Positions 54,316 through 63,762 of a DNA stretch of 64,000 nucleotides are shown here, piece after piece (the stretch's first letter is position 1; the number at the start of each line of letters is the position of its first letter). The notes beneath the pieces were generated by a model, which worked only from the letters and a program-made list of their open reading frames with translations, had not been told where the DNA came from and did not search any database. The DNA comes from Methylotetracoccus oryzae (GTDB lineage Bacteria > Pseudomonadota > Gammaproteobacteria > Methylococcales > Methylococcaceae). Both the position numbers and the translations under genes were made by a program. The stretch is from NCBI RefSeq assembly GCF_006175985.1, contig NZ_SRSH01000012.1:108118-172117 (forward strand), in the 5' to 3' direction.

Positions 54316-54810
54316 TCAATCGCGGTTCCCTTTGGCCGCGCCCGGACAGGTTCCTACGCGACTGCGTCCGGGACGTACGCCGTGTTTCGCGAGAGCGCCC
54401 GCGTTGACTTCGAGCGCGGCGTGGAACGGAACGCCGGCCGGGTAGGTGGGACAGGGCGCGCGCTCGGGGTTCGGGCACGGCGGCATCGTCCTGATGGCCT
54501 TCACTTCGCCGTCGGCATCGAGAAAGGCGATGTCGAGCGGGAATGGCACGTGCGGCATCCAGAAACCCGCCTCGGGCGGTTGCGGGTTCGTGTAGCGGAA
54601 CAACATCCCGGTATCGGCCGGCAGGGATGAGCGACCCATCAGCCCCTGCTCGCGCTGGGCCGCGGAGTCGGCGAGTTCCACGTGCAGGGACCATGGCGCG
54701 CGCGCCGGGGCAGTCATGACGCACATTCGCGTTGCAGCGAAGGAGATCTCCGCCGGGGCACTCAGGGAAGGTCGGTGGCCGAGCGCCAGCGCCAGCCACA
54801 CGGCGACCAT
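54316..54810 (-). CDS. Exported DUF192 protein
   Basis: 164 residues from the ATG at 54810, with AGGA five bases upstream; this start gives a short signal segment (MVAVWLALALGHRPSLSAP) and avoids overlapping the phosphatase gene. The DUF192 pattern is clear: VELADSAAQREQGLMGRSSLPADTGMLF, FWMPHVPFPLDIAFLDADG and NAGALAKHGVRPG. Family members are small beta-barrel proteins of unknown function, often periplasmic. It follows the phosphatase-like gene by 49 bases on the same strand. Confidence 0.87.
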   Translation of the reverse strand: MVAVWLALALGHRPSLSAPAEISFAATRMCVMTAPARAPWSLHVELADSAAQREQGLMGRSSLPADTGMLFRYTNPQPPEAGFWMPHVPFPLDIAFLDADGEVKAIRTMPPCPNPERAPCPTYPAGVPFHAALEVNAGALAKHGVRPGRSRVGTCPGAAKGNRD

Positions 54811-54859
54811 GGCCGTCCTGTGGCCTCGGCCGGCTGGCAGCCGGACCGCGGGGGAGCCT

Positions 54860-55669
54860 CTACGGCGCAAGGCGCCGGCAATCGAAGGAGCGAATGATGT
54901 CGACATCGACGCCTCGGTATTCGGGGTTGTCCTCGGTGGCACCTCCGGCATGGTGCACGTAGTCACGCCGGATGGTCTCCACGGGCGCACGGTTGAAACA
55001 CTTCTGCAGCACACCGTAAACCTCGCCGGTGCGGTGAATGCCGCCCACGCAATGTACCAGCACGTTGCCGGGTGCCGCGCGTATCAGTTCGATGGCGGAC
55101 GCGATGCGGGCCTGGATGTCGGCGATGGACTCAGTCGGCGTGGGGTAGTCGGACAGCCCCAGTATGCGAATGTAGCTGAGCCCGCCGAAGCGCGTGAATG
55201 CATCGGCTTCTTCGGCCGCGAGCGCCCCCTCGGCGATCAGGTCGCCCGAGTAGAGGTTGACGATCGTCCGGACGCCATGGCGCTTCACGAGTTGCTCCAG
55301 GCAGGCAGGGTTGCGCGCCAGCAGGGAGGATCGGAATACCGTCTTCGGGCCGCGCGGAAACCGGATCTCGGTGCTGCCGAGATTGTTGTGGCGCGTTACG
55401 AAATCCGTCAACGCGGCGCGGAAGGCCGCGCGATCCGTGTCATAGAGGGCTTCGAAACGGTGATTGGCTGCAATGAAGTCCGCGGTCGGAGGCAATCCGG
55501 TGCACGCCGGGGGGCGCGTCGGCGGGGCGGCCGCCATCGCTTCCAAAAGCAGCAGAGACAGGGTGGCGAGCAGCACGATGGCGGGCGGGTCGACGCGTGG
55601 CACCGGAGTTGAAGGGGGAGTGCCCCCGGTTTGCGCTTCATTCTGGCAACCGGGACGGTGCGATCGCAA
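54860..55669 (-). CDS. Secreted tyrosine-phosphatase-like protein
   Basis: 269 residues. A hydrophobic segment (IVLLATLSLLLLEAMAAA) about 30 residues in suggests an exported protein; a start closer to it is possible. The active-site loop is H-C207-VGGIHR213-TG, the Cx5R signature of cysteine phosphatases, with a possible general acid in the LGLSDYPTP loop. Substrates may be phosphotyrosine or phosphoinositide-like; the secreted location is unusual. Followed by the DUF192 gene; divergent from yceH, whose GTG lies 77 bases away. Confidence 0.8.
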   Translation of the reverse strand: MRSHRPGCQNEAQTGGTPPSTPVPRVDPPAIVLLATLSLLLLEAMAAAPPTRPPACTGLPPTADFIAANHRFEALYDTDRAAFRAALTDFVTRHNNLGSTEIRFPRGPKTVFRSSLLARNPACLEQLVKRHGVRTIVNLYSGDLIAEGALAAEEADAFTRFGGLSYIRILGLSDYPTPTESIADIQARIASAIELIRAAPGNVLVHCVGGIHRTGEVYGVLQKCFNRAPVETIRRDYVHHAGGATEDNPEYRGVDVDIIRSFDCRRLAP

Positions 55670-55746
55670 GTGCCGCTTTTGCGAATGGACCGGGTGCGCG
55701 GATAATACCGGTCGCTTCGTTGCCAGCCTGCCGGGGAATCGCTGCC

Positions 55747-56424
55747 GTGAAGAGCCAACTGAATCCGATCGAGGCCCGCGTCATCGGGGCACTCATCGAG
55801 AAGGAAATTACCACACCGGATCAGTACCCCTTGTCGCTGAACGCGCTGACTGCGGCGTGCAACCAGAAAAGCAATCGCGATCCGGTGCTGTCGCTGACCG
55901 AGGCGGCGGTGCAGGAAGCGGTGGACGCGCTCCTGAAACGCTATCTCGTGGCGCGCGCCAGCGGCTTCGGCAGCCGCGTGGACAAATATCGGCACCGCTT
56001 CTGCAACTCCGAATTCGGCGACGTCAAACTTTCCGCCGAGTCGGTGGCGATTCTGTGCGAGCTGTTGCTGCGGGGGCCGCAGACGCCGGGTGAGTTGCGG
56101 ACCCGTGCCGACCGGCTGTGCCCCTTGCGTGACGTGGCGCAGGTCGAAGCCGTGCTGGAGTCCTTGATGGCGCGCGAGGAGCCCTTCGTCGCGAAGCTGC
56201 CGCGGGAACCGGGCAAACGCGAGTCCCGCTACGCCCACCTGTTCGGTGGCGACATTCCGCACGCGGTGAGCGAACTCACCAGGGAAGGCAGCGCCCGGAC
56301 GGCGTCACCGGCCGATGCCGGCGTCGAACAGTTGGCGGCGCGCGTCGACCAGCTCGCCCTGGAACTGGCCGAGCTCAGGGAGCGGCTGGCGGCGCTGGTT
56401 CCGGGTTTCGACGACACGCCCTGA
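55747..56424 (+). CDS. yceH: YceH family protein (DUF480)
   Basis: 225 residues from a GTG at 55747. It opens LNPIEARVIGALIEKEITTPDQYPLSLNALT with NQKSNRDPVLSL, then ELLLRGPQTPGELRTRADRL, and AREEPFVAKLPREPGKRESRYAHLFGG: the full conserved pattern of YceH. It has two winged-helix domains plus a C-terminal coiled coil (VEQLAARVDQLALELAELRERL). Length fits the family (about 215). Function unknown; possibly transcriptional. Single gene. Confidence 0.93.
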   Translation: MKSQLNPIEARVIGALIEKEITTPDQYPLSLNALTAACNQKSNRDPVLSLTEAAVQEAVDALLKRYLVARASGFGSRVDKYRHRFCNSEFGDVKLSAESVAILCELLLRGPQTPGELRTRADRLCPLRDVAQVEAVLESLMAREEPFVAKLPREPGKRESRYAHLFGGDIPHAVSELTREGSARTASPADAGVEQLAARVDQLALELAELRERLAALVPGFDDTP

Positions 56425-56430
56425 GCCAAT

Positions 56431-56907
56431 TCAGTCCTCGGGCTTTCCGCGCAGTGACTTGATCCGGCCGCGGCGCGTTTTCGCATCGACCCGGCGTTCC
56501 TGCGACGCGCGTGTCGGTCGGGTTGCCTTCCGCGGCTTCTCCGTCCATCCCGCGTTCCGTATCAGCTCCGCGAGGCGCTCCAGAGCATCCTCGCGGTTCT
56601 TTTCCTGGGTGCGAAAACGCTGGGCCTTGATCACGACCACGCCGTCGTCCGTAACGCGATGATCGCGCAATGCCAGCAGCCGCTGCTGGTAGAAATCGGG
56701 CAGCGAAGACGCGCGGATGTCGAAGCGCAGATGCACGGCGCTGGCCACCTTGTTGACGTTCTGGCCGCCTGCGCCTTGCGCACGGATAGCAGTCAATTCC
56801 ACTTCCGACAGGGGTAGGCTCAGCCGATCGGAGATCCATAACCGGCTCGACGGCGCGGCCGTGGCGTCAGATGGCTGCGGACCCATGGGGCTGCCGTCGG
56901 CGCTCAT
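56431..56907 (-). CDS. arfB: Peptidyl-tRNA hydrolase ArfB (ribosome rescue)
   Basis: 158 residues from the ATG at 56907, with GGAGG seven bases upstream. G47-G48-Q49 in RAQGAGGQNVNKVASAVHLRF is the catalytic GGQ of release-factor-like hydrolases, and the C-terminal basic tail (KPRKATRPTRASQERRVDAKT...RGRIKSLRGK) enters the empty mRNA channel of a stalled ribosome. It frees peptides from ribosomes stuck without a stop codon. Its ATG overlaps the sbcC stop (ATGA), an unusual coupling of ribosome rescue with DNA repair genes. The frame is open upstream but that overlaps sbcC. Confidence 0.93.
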   Translation of the reverse strand: MSADGSPMGPQPSDATAAPSSRLWISDRLSLPLSEVELTAIRAQGAGGQNVNKVASAVHLRFDIRASSLPDFYQQRLLALRDHRVTDDGVVVIKAQRFRTQEKNREDALERLAELIRNAGWTEKPRKATRPTRASQERRVDAKTRRGRIKSLRGKPED

Positions 56908-59900
56908 CCCACCACCTCCACCCGGCTGTGCCCGCCGTTCAGCCGCGTGACCTGTATCTGTGTACCGATGCGCTCGGTCATCTCGCGGACATGCGATATC
57001 ACACCGACCTTGCGCCCTTGCGATTGCAGGCAATCCAAGGCATCCATCGCGGTGGCCAGCGTTTCGGCGTCGAGGCTGCCGAAGCCCTCGTCGACGAACA
57101 GCGACTCGACCCGGACGCGGTCCGACGAGAGCGAGGCCAGTCCGAGCGCCAGCGCAAGCGAGACCAGAAAGGTTTCGCCTCCGGACAGCGAATGCACTGA
57201 ACGGACCTCGTCACCCATGTCCTGGTCGACGACCATCAGTCCCAAAGTCTCGGGAATGCGCTCCAGGCGGTAACGCCGCGACAGGTCGCCCAGATGCCGG
57301 TTGGCGTAGGCTAGCAGCACATCGAGCGTCAGTTGCTGCGCGAAATTCCGGAACTTCTTGCCGTCGGCGGAACCGATCAGTTCGTTCAGTTGCGCCCAGA
57401 CGCGGACTCGCGCTTCCTTGTCGGTCAGCGCATTGGCCAGGGCCTCGGACTGCCGCCGGCGGTCGTCGTCCTGCAGCAGCCTGACCTCCAACTCGGCCAG
57501 ACGCTTGCGCTGCAAGGCCAGCGCATCGTTGGTGGAGTCGAGGCGGCTTCGCAAGACCGACGCCGATTGGTCGGTCCGGCGCTGGCGCTCGATAGACTCG
57601 CGCGAGGCCTGCCGTTCCTGCAGGACAGCCCGCTCGCGCTGACCAGCGGCGTCGAGCGCGGCCAGTGCCGCCCGCTCCGAGGCGATCCATACCGCATCGT
57701 GCCGGAGCAAGTGCCGCAGGACGCTCACGTCGAGGGCGGCGAGCTCGGGTGTCTCTGCCGGACGCGCGGCCAGCCAGGCCTCGAGTGCCCCGGTCGCCGT
57801 CTGATCCGCCGTCACGGCCGCAGCATGTTGCCGCGCGGCGGCGTCGCGCGTTGCCGTGGCATGCGCCAGGGCTTGCTCCGCCTGTTGCGCCGCGGTCTGG
57901 CGCTGTTCCAGATCGCGCTCCGCCGCGTCGAGTGACGTCTTCAGCTCGCCCTCGACCTCGTCGACCGGACGACCTCCGAACAGGCCGTGGCGTTGCTCGG
58001 TGGCCGTCCTCCACTGCGCGTCGACGCGTTCGTATTCGGCCCGTCGCGCAGTCTGGTCGGCGCATGTCTTCTCGACGGCTTTCTGCAGCGCGGCGATCTC
58101 GGCAGCCAGCCGCTCGGCGAGGCCTTTAAGCTCGACGACACGTCCCTGCTGCTGGCGATAGCGTTCGGCGCGTTCACGGCATTTCTGGTGGAACATATCC
58201 GGTGCCCGCTGCCACTCGGGTCGCCACGGTGCCGTCCCGGCCAAGGACGGTTCCAGGTCGTCGAGCAAGGCCGCGAGTTTCTGCCGCTGCAGCAGCAGCG
58301 CGTTCTGGGCGCTCTTGACCCCCAACTCGGCGCGCTCCGCCGCAGCTGCCGCTGCCGCTTCCTGCTGTTCTGCCACATGCCGTTGCGTCCGAGCGACCTC
58401 GAGCCGAGCCCGGGCTTCTTCGCGTTCGGCCATCGCGGTGCGCCACGTCTGTTCGTCGGACGCCAACGCATCGAGTCGGGTCTGGAGGGCGGATTGCTGC
58501 GCGGTGAACCAGGCCAGCCGGTCGTCTTCCGCCACGGCTTCGAGCTGCGAGGCCAACGGCCACGCCAGCCAGGAGTCGCGGGCCTTGGCGAGGGCGGCTT
58601 CGAGTGCAGGCCGCTGGGCTTCGCGGTCGAGCAACTGGGTGCGGGTCGAGTCCAGCTGCCCCCGCTCCGTGCCGACATCCGAGCGCAGCTTCAGCATGGC
58701 CTCACGGCAACGGCCGGCTTCGGTACGCAGCGAGTCCAGCATCGCATCGGACTGCGGCTTATGGGTTGCCCAGGGATGCTGGATCGAGCCGCAGACCGGG
58801 CAGGGCACCTCGGCAACCAGACCCGCACGCAACTCGGCCACGCTGTCGGCACAGGCCAACTCGGCCGCGCGCAGGGAACGCTCCGCCTGATCGAGCGCAG
58901 CCTGCGCCGGCGGTAACTGCCCCTCCCGTTGAGCGAGTTTCCGGGCGCCCTGCGCGATGCTGGCCTGCAGGGCCGCAGCCGAACGGTCGAGTTCTCGCTT
59001 GCGCCGCAGCGCGTCGAACAGCACGCGCCAGATTTGCTCCCCGCGCACGTGCTGGTCGCGCTCGGTTTCGGCGGCTCGCTTCGCCGCGGCCAGCGCCGCC
59101 GCATCGAACGCGGACAGGGCGTCGGATGCCCGGGCCAGGTTCCGCTCGGCCGCGCCGCTTTGCAGTTGCGCTGCCGCCAGGCGCTCGGACGTCTCCGTGA
59201 ACGCGAGGCGAGCTTCCTCGGCCTGCCGCTTCTGCCGCGCCAACTCGGTTTCCGCGCCCTGGCATTCGGCACGCGTCCTGGCGGCCTGCTCCAGCAGGGT
59301 GTGCCAGCGAGGCCAGTCGACCGCAAGTGTCTGCTCGTCCGCATGGGCCTCGAGCCACGCCACCGTGGCCCCGTACTCCGTCGAGGCATCGACCGCTGCG
59401 GCTTGTTTGGCGGCGAGAGCCTCCTCGGCCTGCCGCGCATCGTGGTCGGCGGTTATGCGGGCCTGTTCGGCGCCGGCGCGCCGCTCGGCCAGCAAGCCAA
59501 TCTCGGTATCCAGCGAACGGGCGCGGTCGAGTCCCGGTTTGGCCCCGAGTTGCCTTCCCTCGGCCAGGCGCCGCCGTTCCCTGGCCGCGGCAAGCTCCCC
59601 GGCCGTGCCCGACCTGGCCTGTGCCGCGGTGACCACGGACTGCTCGGCCCGAGCCAGCGCGTCCTCGCTCTCCGCTCGTGCAGCGGCGGCGCGGTCCTGT
59701 TCGTTCAGCAAGGGACGGGCATCCTGCACCGCCGCCACGGCCGCGAGCTGGGCGCGCCGCGCAGCAGCGGCTTCGATGGCGGCCACGGCTTCGCGCGCGG
59801 CTTCGGCAGCCTGGGCTTCCGCTTCGCGCGCGCGTTCGAATTCCTCGTGCCATCGCAGGCCGGCCTCGGCCTCGGACCGGGCCTTCTCCAACCCGGCCAG

Positions 59901-60647
59901 CGCGTGCTCGGCGGCTGCCTTGGCCGACGCGAGCTCGGCTCGGGCGGGCGCATTCAGCGGCTGACAATTCGCCTGCTGGTCGCGCAACTGCCGCAGTTCT
60001 TCCAGTTCCCGCTTGCAGCGCTCGAAGGCGCGTCGCGAGATACCGGTGAAGGTGTCGGTGCCGGTCAGGGTTTCGAGCAGTTCGGCACGCTCGTTGTCAT
60101 CGGCCTTCAGGAAGTTCGCGAACTCGTTCTGCGCGAGCAGCACGGCGCGGGTGAACTGCTCGAAGGACAGGCCCAGTCGGGCCTCGATTTCCCTGAGCGC
60201 CTCGGTCTTGGTGCCCCCGATCGCCGGTCCATCCGGGAGCCTCGACAGCCGCATCTCGCTGGCCTGCAGCTTCCCGTCGCTGCGGCCGCGCGCGCGACGG
60301 ACGCCCCAGCGGCTGCGATAGGGCTGGCCGTCGTTGCCCACGAAATCGACTTCCGCATAGCCCTCGTGCGCGCCGCGGCGGAGCAGGTTGCGCGGGTCCT
60401 GCGCGCTGACGGTCTCGTCCCGCACGTCCGGGAGGTTGGCGCCGCGGCCCCCGCCGGCCCGTGCCAGGCGTGGCGTGCAGTCGTATAACGCGAGGCACAG
60501 CGCGTCGAGCAGCGTGCTCTTGCCGGCTCCGGTTGGACCGGAGATCGCGAACAGACCGCTGGATGCCAGCGGCTCGGCCGTGAAATCGATGGCGAAGTCA
60601 CCGCCCAGCGAGGCCAGATTGCCGCCGCGGATGGCGAGGATTTTCAT
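56904..60647 (-). CDS. sbcC: Nuclease SbcCD ATPase subunit
   Basis: 1247 residues from the ATG at 60647. Walker A GPTGAGKST lies at 37-45; two long coiled coils (rich in Ala, Arg, Glu) are joined by a zinc hook C616-P-V-C619; the signature LSGGETFLVSLAL and Walker B VESLFVDEGFGSLD are near the end. This is the Rad50-like SMC ATPase that drives the SbcD nuclease to open hairpins and blocked DNA ends. It overlaps sbcD by four bases (ATGA) and arfB by four. The frame is open to 61475 but that part lies inside sbcD. Confidence 0.96.
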   Translation of the reverse strand: MKILAIRGGNLASLGGDFAIDFTAEPLASSGLFAISGPTGAGKSTLLDALCLALYDCTPRLARAGGGRGANLPDVRDETVSAQDPRNLLRRGAHEGYAEVDFVGNDGQPYRSRWGVRRARGRSDGKLQASEMRLSRLPDGPAIGGTKTEALREIEARLGLSFEQFTRAVLLAQNEFANFLKADDNERAELLETLTGTDTFTGISRRAFERCKRELEELRQLRDQQANCQPLNAPARAELASAKAAAEHALAGLEKARSEAEAGLRWHEEFERAREAEAQAAEAAREAVAAIEAAAARRAQLAAVAAVQDARPLLNEQDRAAAARAESEDALARAEQSVVTAAQARSGTAGELAAARERRRLAEGRQLGAKPGLDRARSLDTEIGLLAERRAGAEQARITADHDARQAEEALAAKQAAAVDASTEYGATVAWLEAHADEQTLAVDWPRWHTLLEQAARTRAECQGAETELARQKRQAEEARLAFTETSERLAAAQLQSGAAERNLARASDALSAFDAAALAAAKRAAETERDQHVRGEQIWRVLFDALRRKRELDRSAAALQASIAQGARKLAQREGQLPPAQAALDQAERSLRAAELACADSVAELRAGLVAEVPCPVCGSIQHPWATHKPQSDAMLDSLRTEAGRCREAMLKLRSDVGTERGQLDSTRTQLLDREAQRPALEAALAKARDSWLAWPLASQLEAVAEDDRLAWFTAQQSALQTRLDALASDEQTWRTAMAEREEARARLEVARTQRHVAEQQEAAAAAAAERAELGVKSAQNALLLQRQKLAALLDDLEPSLAGTAPWRPEWQRAPDMFHQKCRERAERYRQQQGRVVELKGLAERLAAEIAALQKAVEKTCADQTARRAEYERVDAQWRTATEQRHGLFGGRPVDEVEGELKTSLDAAERDLEQRQTAAQQAEQALAHATATRDAAARQHAAAVTADQTATGALEAWLAARPAETPELAALDVSVLRHLLRHDAVWIASERAALAALDAAGQRERAVLQERQASRESIERQRRTDQSASVLRSRLDSTNDALALQRKRLAELEVRLLQDDDRRRQSEALANALTDKEARVRVWAQLNELIGSADGKKFRNFAQQLTLDVLLAYANRHLGDLSRRYRLERIPETLGLMVVDQDMGDEVRSVHSLSGGETFLVSLALALGLASLSSDRVRVESLFVDEGFGSLDAETLATAMDALDCLQSQGRKVGVISHVREMTERIGTQIQVTRLNGGHSRVEVVG

Positions 60648-61885
60648 GGCGCGCTCTCGTCGGCCCTGCCTTCCAGCAGTTCGCCGAAGGCATGCAGCAG
60701 CGGTTCGGGCGGTTCGGCATCGTATTGGCGCGCGTAAAGGCGCCGGAAGATGGTGACCGGCTCCAGGCGGCCGAGGTCGTTCAGCGACAGAGCCGGCGTC
60801 TCGGCGCCGAGTGCTCCGGTGCCCGGGTAAGTCGTTTCGATCTTTGCGAGCCGCACCGGTTTGTCGGCCAGCGCCGCTTCGATGCGGGCGCGCAGGCCGG
60901 GTTCCGGCGCGTCGAGCCGCACCCGCACTTCGAGATAGGGTTGTGCTTCGGTCGGAAGCTGCGGCAAATCCAGGTGCGCCAGGGTGTCCAGGACGCTCGC
61001 GGCGGGTTCGGGCTGCGGCGGAATGCGGAGCAGATCGACGGCACGCGGAATGCGCAGCGGCTCGATCGCGGCCGCCTTTTCGCCGTCCAGATCGATCCGC
61101 ACGACTTGATGGGGGTAATCGATCTCGGTGAACGACATCGGCAACGGACTGCCGCTGTAGCGCACGTTCCAGCGCCCCGCGATGGTCTGGGCCCGGTGCA
61201 GATGCCCCAGCGCCGTGTAGGCGAGCCGCATATCGAACAGGTCCGCCGACAAGGCTTCCGCCCCGCCGATGACGATGCGGCGCTCGGACTCCTCCGACAC
61301 CGCGCCGCCATGCATATGGCAGTGACCCAGCGCGATGATCGCCTGTCCCGACTCGCGTCGCGCTAATGCCCGTTCGAGCAACTCCCGATAAAGCCGCGCG
61401 ACGCCTCCCGCGTAACCGGTGTCCGCATCGCCCGCGGGCACATCGCCCGGCCGCAGGTAAGGCACGGCGAGACACCAGGCCCGGATGCGCCCCGCGCGAT
61501 CAGGCAAGGGCACCAACAGTCGATCGAGGTCGATCCGGCCGTCGTCAGCCCGGGTCACATGTCCGACGACGGTGATGCCGAAGGCGTCGAACAGCGGCGA
61601 CGGCGCTTCCAGCCGCCCCGGTGAATCGTGGTTGCCCCCGATCAGCACCACCTGCAGCCACGGGGCGCGCGCCCGCGCGGCACTGAGAAAGCGGTACAAC
61701 TGCCGCTGCGCGGCGGACGACGGGTTCGCGTTGTCGAACACATCGCCGCAGAGCAGCAGCGCGTCCGGCTGCTCGGACTCGATCGTGCCGGCGAGCCAGT
61801 CCAGAAAGCGGTCGTGCTCGTAGGTTCGCTCGAATTGATGGAGCGACTGCCCGAGATGCCAGTCCGACGTGTGCAAAAGGCGCAT
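60644..61885 (-). CDS. sbcD: Nuclease SbcCD nuclease subunit
   Basis: 413 residues. Mre11-type metallophosphatase motifs in order: D8-W-H10, G-D48-VFDN, G-N84-H85-D86, GHCHMHG and LGHLHR. The C-terminal part has the capping domain and the SbcC-binding helices (LSLNDLGRLEPVTIFRRLY). With SbcC it makes a Mn-dependent exo/endonuclease that processes DNA hairpins and protein-blocked ends. First gene of the sbcD-sbcC-arfB run. Confidence 0.96.
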   Translation of the reverse strand: MRLLHTSDWHLGQSLHQFERTYEHDRFLDWLAGTIESEQPDALLLCGDVFDNANPSSAAQRQLYRFLSAARARAPWLQVVLIGGNHDSPGRLEAPSPLFDAFGITVVGHVTRADDGRIDLDRLLVPLPDRAGRIRAWCLAVPYLRPGDVPAGDADTGYAGGVARLYRELLERALARRESGQAIIALGHCHMHGGAVSEESERRIVIGGAEALSADLFDMRLAYTALGHLHRAQTIAGRWNVRYSGSPLPMSFTEIDYPHQVVRIDLDGEKAAAIEPLRIPRAVDLLRIPPQPEPAASVLDTLAHLDLPQLPTEAQPYLEVRVRLDAPEPGLRARIEAALADKPVRLAKIETTYPGTGALGAETPALSLNDLGRLEPVTIFRRLYARQYDAEPPEPLLHAFGELLEGRADESAP

Positions 61886-62123
61886 GGAGGGTCGAAGCCT
61901 TGCGTCGCCCCGGAATGGGGTCGAAAGGCCGCTATTCTAGGAGCCGGTCGGCCCCGGGGCCAGCAGTGATGTTGAGCCCGGCTGAGACGACCCGGCAGGG
62001 CAGGTGTGAAGCAGGGAAATCAGTGCGCTATACAGCACCGTGCCGGACGCGCGAGGCGCCCGGCCGGTGATAGGGCAGCGTCCGAGGAGCGCACCTTTGG
62101 TCGCGGCCATCCGCTGCCCCGAG

Positions 62124-63416
62124 TCAGTCCGTGATCGCGAACGTGAAGCTGCCGTTGGGATCGCACGCGAAGTCCCCGTTCGTGTCGTCATAGGCCCATG
62201 TGTAGGTATTGACCGAATTGGCGTGCAGGCTTTCGACATAGGGCAGGGCGTTGTGGTCGAGTCCCTGGCTGATGCATTCGCTCTTCTGTGAGTAGGCGCC
62301 GGCGCAGCAGACGAGATCGGCGTCGGCGGCACCGTGCTTCTTCGCGTGCGTGCAGTTGCTGTAGCAACCCTTGAATGCCCCCGTTTTATTGACCAGAAGC
62401 TCCTCGGGACAGACGCTCTTGAGCGTATGGCCGGCCGTGCGCGAACGTTCGGACAGCAGCCCCGTCATATCGCGTTGCGGCCCGTACAGCGTGTAGCGAG
62501 TGATGCCTCGGGCGTTCACATGGCTGCAAATCGTGGGCTTCGATGGCCGGATCGACAGCCCGAAGTTGTAGCCGTCGACCAGGGACGAATCGATGTTCGT
62601 CACACCGACGCTATGATCGGAGGCTGTATAGCGCGTGGCGCCCGATCCCGTCGGCGGGTTGTCCGTGGGGTAGAAGGTCGGCTCCATCACGATGGAATAG
62701 ATGTTGCCTCCGGCATCACGTCCGGTGTTGAACCAGTGGCCTTGGCTGGTCTGGAAGCCGGTGACGAACCAGGCGCCCGAGTTGATGCCGCGTTCCGGAA
62801 CGTCGATCACGCGGGGTCGACCCTTCCGCACGATCCGGTCGCCGGTACCGGTGCATCGGCCAGTGCGCATGTCGTTGAACTGGTCTGCACCATTGATGCA
62901 GAGGGCTCGATACCGCGTGTCGTTGCGAAAGGTGAGCTGCCGCGCGGCGGTCAGAACCCGCGCTTTCGGTGCCGGTAACGGCGCAGCCGTTGGGTGGGTC
63001 GCAAAATTGGCCCCCAGCGAGATCACCGACACCGCCGCCGTCGACGAGCGCTGGATGACGCCCGCGCCCGAGCAGGTGGTCGCACTGGCGTTCAGCGTGC
63101 CATCCGCCTTGATGGCGAGCCTGCAGGAGAACCACTGCTGAGTGGTCGGATTTTGTTGAAAGAAGGCGTAGGTCGTTTCGACCCCGCCGGTCCTGAAGAA
63201 GCTGAGCGGGGCGATGCTCGGCAAGCCTTGCTGCGCCGGCACCACCGTCACGTAGCTGGTCTGCATCTGAGTGGCGCATGCGGCGTCGTCGCAGCGGTAG
63301 ACGTAGGTCGGCGCGACCGGATTGGCGTACTGAATCGTGACATGGGAAACCGCGTGCGCTCCCTGCGACTGCGCGAGGAGTAACCCGCCGAGTGCGATCG
63401 TGATCAAGGATTTCAT
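62124..63416 (-). CDS. Secreted thaumatin-like protein
   Basis: 430 residues from the ATG at 63416 (MKSLITIALGGLLLAQSQGA, signal peptide ending near AHAVS). The mature protein has many cysteines. The C-terminal third reads GCYSNCTHAKKHGAADADLVCCAGAY, then SECISQ and YTWAYDDTNGDFACDPNGSF, matching the end of thaumatin-like proteins; the first 150 residues are beta-rich and not clearly of that family. Thaumatin-like proteins can bind beta-glucans. It stands alone. The assignment rests mostly on the C-terminal pattern. Confidence 0.6.
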   Translation of the reverse strand: MKSLITIALGGLLLAQSQGAHAVSHVTIQYANPVAPTYVYRCDDAACATQMQTSYVTVVPAQQGLPSIAPLSFFRTGGVETTYAFFQQNPTTQQWFSCRLAIKADGTLNASATTCSGAGVIQRSSTAAVSVISLGANFATHPTAAPLPAPKARVLTAARQLTFRNDTRYRALCINGADQFNDMRTGRCTGTGDRIVRKGRPRVIDVPERGINSGAWFVTGFQTSQGHWFNTGRDAGGNIYSIVMEPTFYPTDNPPTGSGATRYTASDHSVGVTNIDSSLVDGYNFGLSIRPSKPTICSHVNARGITRYTLYGPQRDMTGLLSERSRTAGHTLKSVCPEELLVNKTGAFKGCYSNCTHAKKHGAADADLVCCAGAYSQKSECISQGLDHNALPYVESLHANSVNTYTWAYDDTNGDFACDPNGSFTFAITD

Positions 63417-63674
63417 GCCTGGGGCCCTCTGTTCGGGGTAACGACCTGGCCGATCAGCTTTACGCGGCCACAACGGAGCTTGGCCGGTAACGACGCGTCA
63501 ACACGCAGTCGGCACCGCATGGGAAATGTAGGACAGACCTCGACGATGAGCCGGCGGCCGAGGTCTGCACAGGCTTTTCCAGCGCGTTTCGAGCGCGGCA
63601 GCTGGGAGTTCGGCCCGTCGGTTCCCGCAGGGCGACCGAACCCAGGCTTCGACCCCACCAGTCCCTTGCCCCAT

Positions 63675-63704
63675 GTCATTCCCGAGCAAGCGGGAATCCA
63701 TTCC
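63675..63704. repeat. REP-like palindromic repeat
   Basis: GTCATTCCCGAGCAAGCGGG then AATCCATTCC; stem TCCCG/CGGGA. Same consensus as 21079-21108. Confidence 0.6.
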
Positions 63705-63732
63705 CCAAGGTCATGCCACCGTTAGGCCACCG

Positions 63733-63762
63733 CGTCACTCGCGCAAAGGCGCGAATCCACCG
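63733..63762. repeat. REP-like palindromic repeat
   Basis: CGTCACTCGCGCAAAGGCGC then GAATCCACCG; stem TCGCGC/GCGCGA. It lies 29 bases after the previous unit, forming a pair. Confidence 0.6.

Noticed and set aside
58929..60488. 519-codon plus-strand frame inside sbcC
   Set aside because: Leu/Gly/Arg-rich shadow of the coiled-coil region of sbcC.
60648..61475. Upstream extension of sbcC
   Set aside because: Lies inside sbcD in another frame; the ATPase begins at MKILAIRGGN (60647) with an ATGA overlap.
63675..63762. Possible CRISPR array
   Set aside because: Two palindromic units with a single short spacer and differing sequence; they match dispersed REP-like repeats, not a CRISPR repeat.
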